A DNA stretch of 64,000 bases from Ruminococcus sp. FMBCY1 (GTDB lineage: Bacteria > Bacillota > Clostridia > Oscillospirales > Acutalibacteraceae), in NCBI RefSeq assembly GCF_023921805.1, contig NZ_CP074197.1, positions 62,001 to 126,000 on the forward strand. The letters run 5' to 3'. The translations under genes and the position numbers were made by a program. Each line of letters begins with the position of its first letter. Within the stretch, counting starts at the first letter, position 1. The notes under the pieces were generated by a model. That model did no database searches. It was given only the letters and a program-made list of their open reading frames with translations, and was not told the DNA's origin. Positions 9,194-18,588 of the stretch are shown piece by piece.

Positions 9194-9199
9194 TATAAT
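9194..9199 (+). promoter_or_regulatory. Extended -10 promoter element for the LCP gene
   Basis: TGGTATAAT gives an extended -10 about 60 bp before the LCP start. I see no good -35 element. An A/T-rich inverted repeat (9112-9152) lies just before it. Confidence 0.45.
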
Positions 9200-9260
9200 T
9201 ATTAAATTAGTTATGCTCGGATTGTAACATAATTAAATCTTTGTTTTTCGGAGGAATGTT

Positions 9261-10409
9261 ATGGCAAATCACGATAACAATAACGAAATAAAAGAAGGTT
9301 TTGTCGATATAAGCTCTAATAAGCAGGTAAATAAAATTTACAAAAAGAGGGGCAGAGCAATCAGAATAACATCAATTGTTCTTTCAATTCTTTTGCTTAT
9401 CGGCGGCAGCGGACTTCTTTATTATTATTCGGTTCTTAATTCCCTTAAGTTTGTTGATATTTCGGATAATAATTCAACGAAAGCCACTTCAAGTACATTG
9501 CCTACATCTGACGGTACTTTCAGTAAATCGCAGCTTAGCAATGACGAATTGCTTGAAGATTCAAAAGTCCTCAATGTTATGCTGTTCGGTGAGGATAATG
9601 CAAAGGGAGAGAAATTCGGCCGAAGCGACTCAATGATTATGTTGTCTATTGACAACCGTCACAAAAAGCTTAAGATGACTTCTTTCCAGCGTGACAGTTA
9701 TGTATATGTTGACGGTTACGGTTATGACAAACTTACAAATGCCTATGCTTACGGCGGTCCGAAACTTACAATTCAGACTATTGAATCGAACTTCGGCGTA
9801 AAGGTTGACCGTTATGCGGTTGTTGACTATGCAAGTTTTATTGATATTATTGATGTTCTCGGCGGTATTGACCTTGAGCTTACTCAGGACGAGATTGATT
9901 ACATCAACTATCAGCTTTACAAGAACAAGCAGTCGGATACCCGTACAACAATAACTGACGCACCGGGCAAGGTTCACCTTACAGGTCAGCAGGCTCTTTG
10001 GTATGCAAGAAACAGAGGTCTTGATTCTTCCGAAGAAGGAATCGGTATTGCCGGTGATGACTGGGACAGAACATCACGTCAGCGTAAGTTACTTGAAACA
10101 ATGTTCAACGATATGAAAGACGCTGACTTAACTCAAATAATTTCAATCGTAGGTAAGGTTGGCCCTCTTGTTACAACAAACCTCAAGAAAGATGAAATTA
10201 CAGCGCTTGTATCACATTCAATGACATACCTCACATATTCGGTTGAACAATACACAGTACCTGAAGAAGGTCAGTGGTATTATATGAATGATACTCCGGT
10301 AGGTTCGGTAATTGCATTCTCGGATCTTGAAACCCAGAGAAAACTTTTTGCGGAGTTTATTTATGAGGAGCTTATAACAGGAAATACAACCTCAACAAGT
10401 TCAAATTAA
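9261..10409 (+). CDS. LytR-CpsA-Psr (LCP) family glycopolymer transferase
   Basis: A protein of 382 residues with one transmembrane helix (about residues 33-56) and a large extracellular LCP domain. Landmarks are NVMLFGEDN, GRSDSMIMLSID, SFQRDSYVYV, and the basic/acidic active-site segments ALWYARNR and DWDRTSRQRKLLE. LCP proteins attach teichoic acids or capsule to peptidoglycan. The region between membrane and domain is Ser/Thr-rich and probably spans the wall. A GGAGG site precedes the ATG. Nearby YfhO, GT2 and membrane protein genes suggest a neighbourhood concerned with surface polymers, though transcribed separately. Confidence 0.93.
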   Translation: MANHDNNNEIKEGFVDISSNKQVNKIYKKRGRAIRITSIVLSILLLIGGSGLLYYYSVLNSLKFVDISDNNSTKATSSTLPTSDGTFSKSQLSNDELLEDSKVLNVMLFGEDNAKGEKFGRSDSMIMLSIDNRHKKLKMTSFQRDSYVYVDGYGYDKLTNAYAYGGPKLTIQTIESNFGVKVDRYAVVDYASFIDIIDVLGGIDLELTQDEIDYINYQLYKNKQSDTRTTITDAPGKVHLTGQQALWYARNRGLDSSEEGIGIAGDDWDRTSRQRKLLETMFNDMKDADLTQIISIVGKVGPLVTTNLKKDEITALVSHSMTYLTYSVEQYTVPEEGQWYYMNDTPVGSVIAFSDLETQRKLFAEFIYEELITGNTTSTSSN

Positions 10410-10421
10410 TATCTAACATAG

Positions 10422-10453
10422 GTGCTGCATCCTAAACGGGTGCGGCACTTTTT
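10422..10453 (+). terminator. Terminator of the LCP gene
   Basis: Stem GTGCTGCATCC/GGGTGCGGCAC with a 5-nt loop, followed by TTTTTAATTT. Confidence 0.9.
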
Positions 10454-10536
10454 AATTTATAGATTTAAGTTTACATATCTGTCCGGAAGAAATCTACTAA
10501 GCAAAGCACTTGCGTATTCATTGCACTGTACAAAAA

Positions 10537-10570
10537 ACGCTTTAGCAACAATTAAGCTTGCTAAAGCGTT
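10537..10570. terminator. Terminator of the membrane protein gene (bidirectional form)
   Basis: A 13-bp stem AACGCTTTAGCAA/TTGCTAAAGCGTT with A-run and T-run on the two sides, a few bases past the stop of the minus-strand gene at 10578. Confidence 0.85.
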
Positions 10571-10577
10571 TTCTTTA

Positions 10578-12290
10578 TTAAACTACCGAATAAATTTTGT
10601 AACCGTCAATTTCGGTTTCAAGTTTATAGAAATAACTTTTGTTTTCTTCTGTCGAGTAATATTTCTTTAAGTAGTTTTCTTTTTTATAGGTGATGTAGTT
10701 GTCAATAACATAAACATTTTTTATACTTATAGCCGCCCGGTACACACTGTCTGCTCCCTTTTTGTTGAGCACCGAATTATGATGCATATATCCAAAGCTG
10801 TCAACATTGCTCAAATATGAGGATTTAAAGCCCCACATAGGATGGACATAGTTTGTTGAATATTTTGTGTATTCAATTGCAGTCTTTGTATCAAGTATAT
10901 AGAATCTTTCGGGATGTCTTTCAACCTCAACATACAGTCTGCTAGGTCGGCTTTTGGTATCTATGTTGTTGTGCAGGTGTGACTGATAAACAAGGCAGTT
11001 TACAAGCAACAGTGTTACAACAAGCATAGCCGATACAAAGAAAGTTCCTTTTCTTGCGGCTTTCAGCATTGCATTACAACCGTCTTTAAACGCTGTAAAA
11101 TCTATGCTGTACAAAAGTACGCAATAAGCCATTATCCACGAAATATATACAGTGTAATAGTAACTGTTGAACAAATATCTCAGTAAAGAGTTTGAAACAA
11201 TGAGCTGTAAAGTTATCAGGATAGGGAAGAACATATGAGTTTTCTTGTGAAAAACAAGGAACAGTGTAACGAATATAATGTAGATTATGATAAGCATTGC
11301 GTCATTATCAAACGAGGCAAGACTTACTCCGCTTGATGAAAGGAAATCCACAAAGCTGTCCCAAATTGTAAGATTGTTGTTCTGCTTTTGCAGTGAATCA
11401 ACAAGTTTTAACGCATCAAGATTAATCGGTGTGCTTTCATCGTAATAACCGTCTTTGAGAAGTTCGTACTCTGTTTTTGTTATTCCCACATTGCTAAAAG
11501 CCTCTTTGTTCTTGCTGTAATCGGGATAAGGAAAATTAGCGATTTTCTCTGTCAGTTGATGGTATTCATAGTTGCCTTTTAAAGTATCGTTTTGAGTATT
11601 GACTGCTACGGAGTAGTTATGCAGAGCAAAAGTCAAAACCGTAATAAGAACGAATAAAATGAGAAAAGGTCTGAAATACCACATAAACTTATGAAATTTG
11701 ATTTTATATTTACCTTTTGCAATAAGGTCGGCAATAAGATAAACAATCGCAAACGCCAATGCAACAAAGAAAAGTTCAAAGCAGTAGAACGAGCCAATCA
11801 AAATTTCAATTGCGCCAAGCAGGCACATAAATCTGTATCTTTTTCGTCTGATTGCATTAAACATAAGCAGAAAACCCGCAGTAAGCATAATAGCGGATGT
11901 CTTTTGACTTGCTATGTCTGCATAGTGGTTAAGTGCAAATAAAATGTTTAAAAATACAGAAAATACAATTCCTATTTTGTATCCGAATTTATCGGTCAGC
12001 GCATAGGTGATGGATGAAAAGGCAAGCCAGCCGAATATTACCTGTGCAAATACAAAAATATTGATTGTGGAAAAAATATATTGAATACTGCTTACAGCAA
12101 ATGCGAGTAAGTAGTTGACTGTATTGTTGTACGGTATGTGATAATGTGAAATAAGCAGAGAATTTTCATAGTCTTTGTAAGAGTCGTATGAAAACGAAGA
12201 AACATATATGCAAAAAACCATTATCAAAGCATTTACTGCAAAGGAAACAAATAATTTATTTTTAAATAATTTAATAAAAAATTTTTTCAT
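10578..12290 (-). CDS. Large polytopic membrane protein, possible GT-C-like
   Basis: A protein of 570 residues with about ten to eleven transmembrane helices and a soluble extracytoplasmic tail of about 120 residues. The first extracytoplasmic loop contains SYKDYENSLL, an acidic tyrosine-rich stretch where GT-C enzymes place their catalytic acid. That placement is only suggestive, and I recognise no named family. It follows the pseudokinase gene by 39 bp on the same strand and so is probably co-transcribed. The start follows AAAGGA about ten bases upstream. Confidence 0.7.
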   Translation of the reverse strand: MKKFFIKLFKNKLFVSFAVNALIMVFCIYVSSFSYDSYKDYENSLLISHYHIPYNNTVNYLLAFAVSSIQYIFSTINIFVFAQVIFGWLAFSSITYALTDKFGYKIGIVFSVFLNILFALNHYADIASQKTSAIMLTAGFLLMFNAIRRKRYRFMCLLGAIEILIGSFYCFELFFVALAFAIVYLIADLIAKGKYKIKFHKFMWYFRPFLILFVLITVLTFALHNYSVAVNTQNDTLKGNYEYHQLTEKIANFPYPDYSKNKEAFSNVGITKTEYELLKDGYYDESTPINLDALKLVDSLQKQNNNLTIWDSFVDFLSSSGVSLASFDNDAMLIIIYIIFVTLFLVFHKKTHMFFPILITLQLIVSNSLLRYLFNSYYYTVYISWIMAYCVLLYSIDFTAFKDGCNAMLKAARKGTFFVSAMLVVTLLLVNCLVYQSHLHNNIDTKSRPSRLYVEVERHPERFYILDTKTAIEYTKYSTNYVHPMWGFKSSYLSNVDSFGYMHHNSVLNKKGADSVYRAAISIKNVYVIDNYITYKKENYLKKYYSTEENKSYFYKLETEIDGYKIYSVV

Positions 12291-12329
12291 AAATGATTTA
12301 TCCTTTTAATGTTTTTGTGTCTGTGGTTA

Positions 12330-14465
12330 TCAGCGAATACCCCTGCTCTTTTGCTCATTTATAATAAGCTGAATGTTAGCCTGCTCATATTCGTTAAATG
12401 TTACATTCTTAGAAAACTCCGAAGAAGTGTAGCGTGGTGTGTACCATGACTGTGAATTAAAGTAAGCGGAAAGCTCCGGGTCGGAGAATATCCAGCCTCT
12501 CTTAGCGTAAATTTCATTGAGTGCAAGCTCAAGATCGTTGTCGCTAAGGTCTTTTACTTCTGACTGACTTATATATGAAGAATCGCTGTTTGCAAAGATA
12601 AAATCGTTTTCGGTCGCAGAACTCTGACTTGATTCTTCGGGTGCTGTGGTTTCGGGTTCAACATACTCTTCGCCGAGTGAAATATCAAGTGTAATTACAG
12701 TGCCCGGTTTTGCCTTTGTGCCTGATTCGGGACTTTGAGAAATTACATATCCCTCGCTGTAAAGTGTGCTGTAAAGGTGATTGCCCTCCGCAACCTTAAA
12801 GCCTTGCTCCTCAAGTTTATTTTTAGCGCTTTCGTAGTCATATCCGATAACTGAAATAATCTCTTTTTCCGCAACGGTTGTAGGTTGAGTAGTCGGTGCA
12901 ACCGTCGTAGGGGGCACGGTAGTTGCCGCTGTTGTTATCTCGTCTGCCGTGGCAGGCTTTGTATTATTGATTTTTTCAGCAAAAATCTCATTGTAAACAA
13001 TGTATCCGACAAAGCCGAGAACTGCAAGTATAATAATTACGCTGACCGTGATTATTGCAATTGTAGCGCCCTTTTTGCGTGGCTTTTCGTCCGTCTCTGC
13101 ATTTTTTGCGTTTTTAGATTTATAATCAATCGGAATACTGCTTTTGATTTCATTCTTTTCGGGTTTCTGCTTTACAGGTTCCGGTTTCTTTGTTTCGCTT
13201 TCCGAAACGGTATTTTTTACAGGTTCTGCCTTTTTGCTGTCTGTATCGTCAATGTCATCAAAGAACGAACCGTAATCCTTAGTAGATGCTTTTACTTGGG
13301 TATCGGGCTTTTTTGTTACCTCGTACTCGTCAAAAACATCGTTTGAAATAGGAACATCGGGAGCAAACGAATTTTCTTTTTCAGCAGTCTGCGGTTTAAT
13401 TTTTGCGGTATCTTCCGAATTTGTTTCCGTAACCTTTGCTTCATCTTCCTTAACAACAGGTACATCGGGTTTATTTTCAACAGGTTCTTTTGTTTCTTCC
13501 GGCTGTGTGGATTTTTCTGTATTGTCTTCTGCTTTTTTGTCCTTTTCGGCTTTTTCTGCCTGTTCAAAAAGCGTCGGCACTGCGCCCGTTACTGCGGGAG
13601 TTTCTTTTTCTTCCTGTTTTTCCTGTGTTTTTTCGGGTTCTGCAGTAAGTTTTCCGCAAGACGCAAGCAAAGCGTTTTTCATATTAACGGCATTTTTCCA
13701 TCTGCTTTCGTTTTTCGGCTGAATAGCTATAACGATAATACTTTTCAGCTTTTCGTTGCCGTTTTTAGGAGCGGTAATTGCCGTACCGTCGGTACGCATT
13801 TTAACAGCTTCCGATTTAGTTGTAAGACCGCCCTCGAAAGGTAAAGCCTTATTGTTTGCAAGGCAGTACATAATAAGACCTACGGAGTAAATATCTGTAG
13901 TAAGGTCAGGATTTCTGCCTTCTGCAACTTCGGGTGCTGAGAAGTCAAGGTCAGATGCTTTACATTCAAAATCGGAAAAACCTCCGAGCTTGTACTTACC
14001 GTCTGCGGTTACAAAAATATTTTCCGGGCGGATATTGCCGTGAAAAATATTTTTTTCTTCGAGAAACATAAGAATTTCAGCCATCTGCAAGCCGAAATCG
14101 GTAATTTCGTCGTCAGTAAAGTTTTTACTGCGCATTACTTTTGAAAGAGGTTCAAGTTCCTCTGTAGCAATATACATATCTGCTTTTTCTTTTGACGGAT
14201 TATCATAAAGATAAGCGCCAAAGCAGGTGAAATATTCTTTTTTATCAGCTATGGAATTGAGAAAATTAACTTCATCTTCAAAAAAATCGGCTTTCTCATT
14301 GCTGTAGTGATTACCGTATGCAAAAATATGGAACAGGTTAGCGAAAACCTCGCCGCTGCTGTCTTTTTTTACAATTCGATATTTATTTTGCCCTTTCTTT
14401 TCGGAAACAAGCGAAGTAATTTTCCAATCTTTTAATTCTTCCGGTAATTTAATACCTCTGGCCAT
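12330..14465 (-). CDS. Membrane PASTA pseudokinase with C-terminal YARHG domain
   Basis: A protein of 711 residues. Residues 1-270 have a Ser/Thr kinase fold, but the key residues are changed. The VAIK region reads VFANLF without Lys, the HRD loop is FHGNIRPEN (Asn144 in place of Asp) and the DFG motif is GFS (Gly162 in place of Asp); SAPEV near 176-180 remains. A long acidic linker rich in Lys, Glu and Pro (270-465), one transmembrane helix (about 467-490) and a Thr/Pro stretch follow. One PASTA repeat (about 535-598, with SQSPESGTKAKPGTVI) and a YARHG domain (about 640-710, EIYAKRGWIF) come last. This resembles PknB/StkP sensors that bind peptidoglycan fragments, but catalysis is unlikely. 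It is probably co-transcribed with the membrane protein at 10578. Confidence 0.87.
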   Translation of the reverse strand: MARGIKLPEELKDWKITSLVSEKKGQNKYRIVKKDSSGEVFANLFHIFAYGNHYSNEKADFFEDEVNFLNSIADKKEYFTCFGAYLYDNPSKEKADMYIATEELEPLSKVMRSKNFTDDEITDFGLQMAEILMFLEEKNIFHGNIRPENIFVTADGKYKLGGFSDFECKASDLDFSAPEVAEGRNPDLTTDIYSVGLIMYCLANNKALPFEGGLTTKSEAVKMRTDGTAITAPKNGNEKLKSIIVIAIQPKNESRWKNAVNMKNALLASCGKLTAEPEKTQEKQEEKETPAVTGAVPTLFEQAEKAEKDKKAEDNTEKSTQPEETKEPVENKPDVPVVKEDEAKVTETNSEDTAKIKPQTAEKENSFAPDVPISNDVFDEYEVTKKPDTQVKASTKDYGSFFDDIDDTDSKKAEPVKNTVSESETKKPEPVKQKPEKNEIKSSIPIDYKSKNAKNAETDEKPRKKGATIAIITVSVIIILAVLGFVGYIVYNEIFAEKINNTKPATADEITTAATTVPPTTVAPTTQPTTVAEKEIISVIGYDYESAKNKLEEQGFKVAEGNHLYSTLYSEGYVISQSPESGTKAKPGTVITLDISLGEEYVEPETTAPEESSQSSATENDFIFANSDSSYISQSEVKDLSDNDLELALNEIYAKRGWIFSDPELSAYFNSQSWYTPRYTSSEFSKNVTFNEYEQANIQLIINEQKSRGIR

Positions 14466-14514
14466 TTTTACACATCCTATCTATTACACAAATGTATTGT
14501 TTTCATATACCTTC

Positions 14515-14546
14515 AATACGGCACACTTCCGTATTATGCTATTATA
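14515..14546 (-). promoter_or_regulatory. Possible promoter -10 and inverted repeat for the pseudokinase gene
   Basis: On the minus strand TATAAT (14546-14541) is followed by a perfect 7-bp inverted repeat AATACGG/CCGTATT (14535-14515) at the expected transcript start. No convincing -35 was seen. It could be an operator or a 5' hairpin. Confidence 0.4.
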
Positions 14547-14624
14547 TCATATTACAGGATTTTTTTCTATATTTTTTTCTGAATAGTTTATGAATATTTT
14601 GTAAATAAACTTGTAAATTTTTAC

Positions 14625-14662
14625 AAAAAACAGAGCTTTGATTCAAAAACTCAAAGCTCTGT
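14625..14662 (-). terminator. Terminator downstream of the TIGR04086-like gene
   Basis: A 12-bp stem ACAGAGCTTTGA/TCAAAGCTCTGT followed on the minus strand by TTTTTTG. It would stop transcripts arriving from the TIGR04086/yajC side before the pseudokinase promoter. Confidence 0.75.
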
Positions 14663-14693
14663 CATATTTTGTATAAAGAAAAATAATTAGTTC

Positions 14694-15130
14694 TGTTCTA
14701 AATGTTTGGATAATATTAATAAATTATGGTTTATTGCACGAGTTAAGCAAAATAATTTAAAAATTTAGGTCAAGCCTTTTTAAAGGCTTGCGGGTTTGGA
14801 CAGCGCACATAATATTTTCAAATATAGCAATTTATCGGGCACAAACAGCGTAGCTGTTTGCGTGCTAAGACTAAGTTTGTTAAAAGAGGCGATAGCCTTT
14901 TAGAAAATAAATGATTAACTTTTTCATTATATAACAAGTGCTTTTTCTTGTTGCTGTCGCATTTAAAGGCTAACGCCGTTGTGTTTAAGCCGCCAAACAG
15001 CAGGCTGTTTGGCTATCGTTAGATTGCGTAAGCGAAAAGTATTTGTGGGCTTTGCCCACACCCACGACCTTTGAAAAGGTCGACCAAACTTTTATAATTG
15101 TTTGGTAAATTATTGCAAAAGAACCAAATA
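14694..15130. repeat. Dispersed inverted-end repeat, copy A (about 435 bp)
   Basis: This fills the gap between 14662 and the gene at 15156. It shares long blocks with copies B and C: AGTTTGGTC-type arms, GTGGGTGTGGGCAAAGCC, GCCAAACAGC...GCTGTTTGGC, AACGGCGTTAGCC and a CATTATATAA centre. The left end has GTTCTAAATGTTTGG and TTATGGTTTA; the right end is less well preserved (TTTGGTAAATTATTGC). It has the same orientation as copy C. No coding capacity was found. Confidence 0.8.
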
Positions 15131-15155
15131 ATTTAAAATCTTTAAAATTACATTT

Positions 15156-15548
15156 TTATTTTATAAATACCTTTTCTTTTTGATTAACTCCCAATACACC
15201 GCCCGCACAGCCGCAGATAAGCATTGCGCCGAGTTTAATCAGAGAAAGAGGGGTAAGTACGGCTTCGCTTTGCAAAAGCCCGATTACGGTAATAATTACA
15301 AATACCGCCGCTGCTGTGAGTAAACCGCATATTAATCCGGAAGATTTATTGACTTTTGCACAGATAAATCCGCCGCAGAATACCGACATAGCTGTGACTG
15401 CCACCATTATGTAGTCGGTAATATCGGCAGGCAGTAACCCCGAGGTTATTATCAGTACGGAGAACAGCGACATAAGTATAATTTCCGTAAGTGCGGATGT
15501 AAGTACACCTACAAAAACCGATTTTATGAGTTGTTTTTTATCAGACAT
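15156..15548 (-). CDS. TIGR04086-like small membrane protein
   Basis: A protein of 130 residues with four hydrophobic helices and small-residue-rich packing (FCGGFICAK, ICGCAGGVLG), matching the TIGR04086 family of Clostridia membrane proteins. Its function is unknown. The start is placed at the ATG at 15548, which has GGGGGA five bases upstream; the longer frame from 15587 has no good ribosome-binding site. It is about 100 bp downstream of yajC on the same strand, a neighbourhood often seen for this family. Confidence 0.78.
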   Translation of the reverse strand: MSDKKQLIKSVFVGVLTSALTEIILMSLFSVLIITSGLLPADITDYIMVAVTAMSVFCGGFICAKVNKSSGLICGLLTAAAVFVIITVIGLLQSEAVLTPLSLIKLGAMLICGCAGGVLGVNQKEKVFIK

Positions 15549-15647
15549 AAAAATTCCCCCGAATAATATAAATATTAATATACTCATATATATTCGAGGG
15601 AAAGTTATTTAATTCAAAAACTAAGTGAATGAAACGAAAAGATTAGA

Positions 15648-16064
15648 TTACTTGTCCTCTTCGTCCTTTTTCTTTTTACCGAAAAGGCCTTTTTTCTCAG
15701 TCTTTTCTTCTTTATCAGAAGATTTCTCTTTTGCGGGAGCTTCCTTAACTGTATCAACAGTAGAGATGCACCACTTTTTAAATTTCATTTTAACTCTGTC
15801 GGAACCTGTTTCAATAATGATAGCGTCCTCATCATCTTTAATTGCAACAACTCTGCCCATAATGCCGCCGATTGTTGTAATTTCATCACCGATTTCAAGA
15901 GAGTTTCTCATCTGTGCTTCTTCTTTTTTCTTCTTTGAGCTTGGGCGCAAAATAAAGAAGTACATTGCAGCGAATACCAAAACCCAAATAAGAATCATAC
16001 CGTATGTACCGAAAGCGTTGCCCGAAGCAGCGTCAGCAAGTACAACCTGATTTAAAAAATTCAT
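15648..16064 (-). CDS. yajC: Preprotein translocase accessory subunit YajC
   Basis: A protein of 138 residues with one N-terminal transmembrane helix (about residues 14-36), the motif FILRPSSKKKKEEAQMRNSL and the EIGDEITTIGGIMGRVVAI block that defines YajC. YajC associates with SecDF and SecYEG at the membrane. The C-terminus is a highly charged Lys/Glu tail, longer than in E. coli. The start is the ATG at 16064, nine bases after AAAGGA; ATGs at 16073 and 16082 are too close to or upstream of that site. It follows tgt, the common queA-tgt-yajC order. Confidence 0.95.
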   Translation of the reverse strand: MNFLNQVVLADAASGNAFGTYGMILIWVLVFAAMYFFILRPSSKKKKEEAQMRNSLEIGDEITTIGGIMGRVVAIKDDEDAIIIETGSDRVKMKFKKWCISTVDTVKEAPAKEKSSDKEEKTEKKGLFGKKKKDEEDK

Positions 16065-16146
16065 AGCAGTCATTCCTTTCATACATTACATTGATTATAA
16101 CAGCTTTATATTAATCTTGCAAGAAGTTTTTTAAAAAATATCGGTA

Positions 16147-17277
16147 TTAAATTCTTACTCCGAGAATATTGCGATATTTATTGTAAAATTCTGTGAAAGT
16201 GCCGTTGTCAAGCTGTTCTCTGATAACTGCCGTAAGATTATTATAAAAGTACAGATTGTGAAGAACGGCAAGGCGCATACCGAGCATTTCACCGCTTTTG
16301 AGGAGGTGTCGTATATATGCTCTTGAAAAGTTTTGACAAACAGGGCAGTCGCAATGCTCGTCAATCGGGCGTTCGTCAACTTCGTATTTTGCGTTGTTAA
16401 TGTTGCGCACACCATCCCATGTAAACAGCTGTCCGTGTCTTGCGTTACGGCTTGGCATTACACAGTCAAAAATGTCAATGCCTCTTGCGATTCCCTCAAG
16501 AATGTTTACGGGAGTACCTACGCCCATAAGGTATCTCGGTTTGTCTTTCGGTGCATAAGGCTCAACTGCTTCGATGATTTCATACATTTTTTCCGTAGGT
16601 TCTCCGACAGCAAGACCGCCGATTGAATAGCCCGGAAGGTCAAGGTCTGCAATTTCTTTCATATGGTTAATACGCAAGTCTTTGTAAATGCCGCCCTGAT
16701 TTATGCCGAAGAGCATTTGCTCACGGTTGAGTGTATCTTCAAGCGAGTTAAGACGGTTCATTTCTGCTATACATCTTTTAAGCCAGCGTGTTGTACGCTC
16801 AACGCTTTTCTTTGTATAGTCATACGGAGATGGGTTTTCTACACACTCGTCAAAAGCCATTGCTATAGTAGAGCCGAGGTTTGACTGAATACGCATACTT
16901 TCTTCGGGTCCCATAAAAATTTTTCTGCCGTCAATATGAGAGTTGAAGTAAACGCCCTCTTCTTTAATATTTCTTAGCTTTGCAAGTGAGAAAACCTGAA
17001 ATCCACCGCTGTCGGTGAGGATAGGACCGTCCCAACGGGTGAATTTGTGAAGTCCGCCCATTTGTTTGACTTTTTCGTCACCCGGCCTTAGGTGCAGGTG
17101 ATATGTGTTGCAAAGCTGAACCTGACATTTAATCTGTTTTAAATCAAGTGCGGAAACAGCGCCTTTGATTGCTCCGCAGGTGGCAACATTCATAAATGCA
17201 GGAGTTTGCACGGTGCCGTGAGGTGTAACAAATTCGCCTCGGCGAGCGTTTCCCTCTGTTTTAATAATTTTTAACAT
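16147..17277 (-). CDS. tgt: tRNA-guanine transglycosylase (queuine tRNA-ribosyltransferase)
   Basis: An enzyme of 376 residues that exchanges guanine at position 34 of GUN anticodons for preQ1. Seen are TDSGGFQVFSL with catalytic Asp89, GINQGGIYKDLR, the second catalytic region DIFDCVMPSRNARHGQ, and the zinc site CDCPVCQNFSRAYIRHL. The start is the ATG at 17277 with AAAAGGAG upstream; the frame is open further upstream to 17391, but that part overlaps queA and lacks homology. It is preceded by queA and followed by yajC. Confidence 0.97.
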   Translation of the reverse strand: MLKIIKTEGNARRGEFVTPHGTVQTPAFMNVATCGAIKGAVSALDLKQIKCQVQLCNTYHLHLRPGDEKVKQMGGLHKFTRWDGPILTDSGGFQVFSLAKLRNIKEEGVYFNSHIDGRKIFMGPEESMRIQSNLGSTIAMAFDECVENPSPYDYTKKSVERTTRWLKRCIAEMNRLNSLEDTLNREQMLFGINQGGIYKDLRINHMKEIADLDLPGYSIGGLAVGEPTEKMYEIIEAVEPYAPKDKPRYLMGVGTPVNILEGIARGIDIFDCVMPSRNARHGQLFTWDGVRNINNAKYEVDERPIDEHCDCPVCQNFSRAYIRHLLKSGEMLGMRLAVLHNLYFYNNLTAVIREQLDNGTFTEFYNKYRNILGVRI

Positions 17278-17320
17278 ATTATAGAAATCTCCTTTTAATT
17301 CGCAATAATAATGTTTTTGA

Positions 17321-18346
17321 TTAAGAAATGAACATTGCATCGCCGAATGAGAAAAATCTGTATTTTTCTTTAACGGCGGTTTTGTACGCATTCATCACAT
17401 TGTCATATCCTGCAAATGCGCTTACAAGCATAATAAGTGTGCTCTCCGGGAGGTGGAAGTTTGTGATAAGTCCGTCAAGCACTTTAAACTCATAACCCGG
17501 ATAAATGAATATATCCGTAAATCCCTCGCACGGCTTAATTTCTCCGTAGAATGACGCAACACTTTCAAGAGTACGGCAGGAAGTTGTGCCGACTGCAATT
17601 ACTCTGCCGCCGTTTTTCTTTGTTTCATTAATAAGTTTTGCGGTTTCTTGCGGAATTTCGTAATGTTCGCTGTGCATTTTATGCTTTGTTACATCATCTA
17701 CCTTTACGGGACGGAATGTTCCCAGACCGACATGCAGTGTAACATAAGCAATATTTACGCCTTTATCCTTTATTCTTTGCATAAGCTCTTTTGTAAAGTG
17801 AAGTCCTGCTGTGGGAGCGGCGGCAGAACCCAATTCGTGACTGTAAACTGTCTGGTAACGCTCTTTGTCTTTAAGTTCCTCCGTAATATAAGGAGGAAGC
17901 GGCATCTGACCGATTTTGTCAAGTGTGCTGAAAAAGTTTTCGTCACATTCAAAGTCAACTATTCTGTTGCCGTCATCTTTTACTTCTGCAACGGTAGCTT
18001 TTAAAAGTCCGTCACCAAAAGTAAAAGAAGCGCCCTCTTTGGCTTTTTTACCAGGTTTGCAGAGAGCTTCCCAACGGTTGCCTGTAATCTGTCTTAATAA
18101 TAAAAACTCGACTCTCGCACCTGTTTCGTCCTTGATACCGTAAATTCTTGCAGGCAAAACCCTCGAATCGTTTGCCACAAGCAAATCTCCGGGGTTTAAG
18201 CTGTCTATAATATCGTAAAAATGCTTGTGGTCGATTTCACCTGTGTTTCTGTCAAGCAGCATAAGTCTTGAACTGTCACGGGGTTCGACGGGGGTTTGAG
18301 CGATAAGTTCTTTCGGTAAATCGTAATAAAAATCACTTGTTTTCAT
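17321..18346 (-). CDS. queA: S-adenosylmethionine:tRNA ribosyltransferase-isomerase
   Basis: An enzyme of 341 residues, the usual length for QueA, which adds the epoxycyclopentanediol moiety to preQ1 in tRNA. Motifs seen are [20 protein letters not shown] at the N-terminus, [42 protein letters not shown] and [17 protein letters not shown]. The start follows GAGAGGA. It is upstream of tgt in the same direction, giving two consecutive queuosine steps. Confidence 0.97.
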   Translation of the reverse strand: MKTSDFYYDLPKELIAQTPVEPRDSSRLMLLDRNTGEIDHKHFYDIIDSLNPGDLLVANDSRVLPARIYGIKDETGARVEFLLLRQITGNRWEALCKPGKKAKEGASFTFGDGLLKATVAEVKDDGNRIVDFECDENFFSTLDKIGQMPLPPYITEELKDKERYQTVYSHELGSAAAPTAGLHFTKELMQRIKDKGVNIAYVTLHVGLGTFRPVKVDDVTKHKMHSEHYEIPQETAKLINETKKNGGRVIAVGTTSCRTLESVASFYGEIKPCEGFTDIFIYPGYEFKVLDGLITNFHLPESTLIMLVSAFAGYDNVMNAYKTAVKEKYRFFSFGDAMFIS

Positions 18347-18424
18347 TTTTAGTTCCTCTCAAGAAAAAACCTCGAAAATGAGGCTGAAAATTTATAAAAA
18401 TTGTGTTTGTGATTGCAAAAATAA

Positions 18425-18453
18425 TTGACATTATAAATATTAAATGATATATT
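18425..18453 (+). promoter_or_regulatory. Sigma-A type promoter of the asd-dapA-dapB operon
   Basis: TTGACA (18425-18430), a 17-bp spacer and TATATT (18448-18453). The remaining leader of about 130 nt has no recognised riboswitch; in particular I see no lysine riboswitch core. Confidence 0.75.
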
Positions 18454-18588
18454 ATAATTTAATATGAGCAGTTTGTGCGTTTGTTCGACAAAGCTCGGCA
18501 TTGCAAAACACACTGTCTTAATAATATAATATTTTATCAAATAAGGCAACTGCTTTTTATAAAAAATATTTCATTCGGAGGAATTGTT

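Noticed and set aside
18454..18588. Lysine riboswitch in the asd leader
   Set aside because: The leader is too short (about 130 nt) and lacks the conserved lysine-aptamer blocks.
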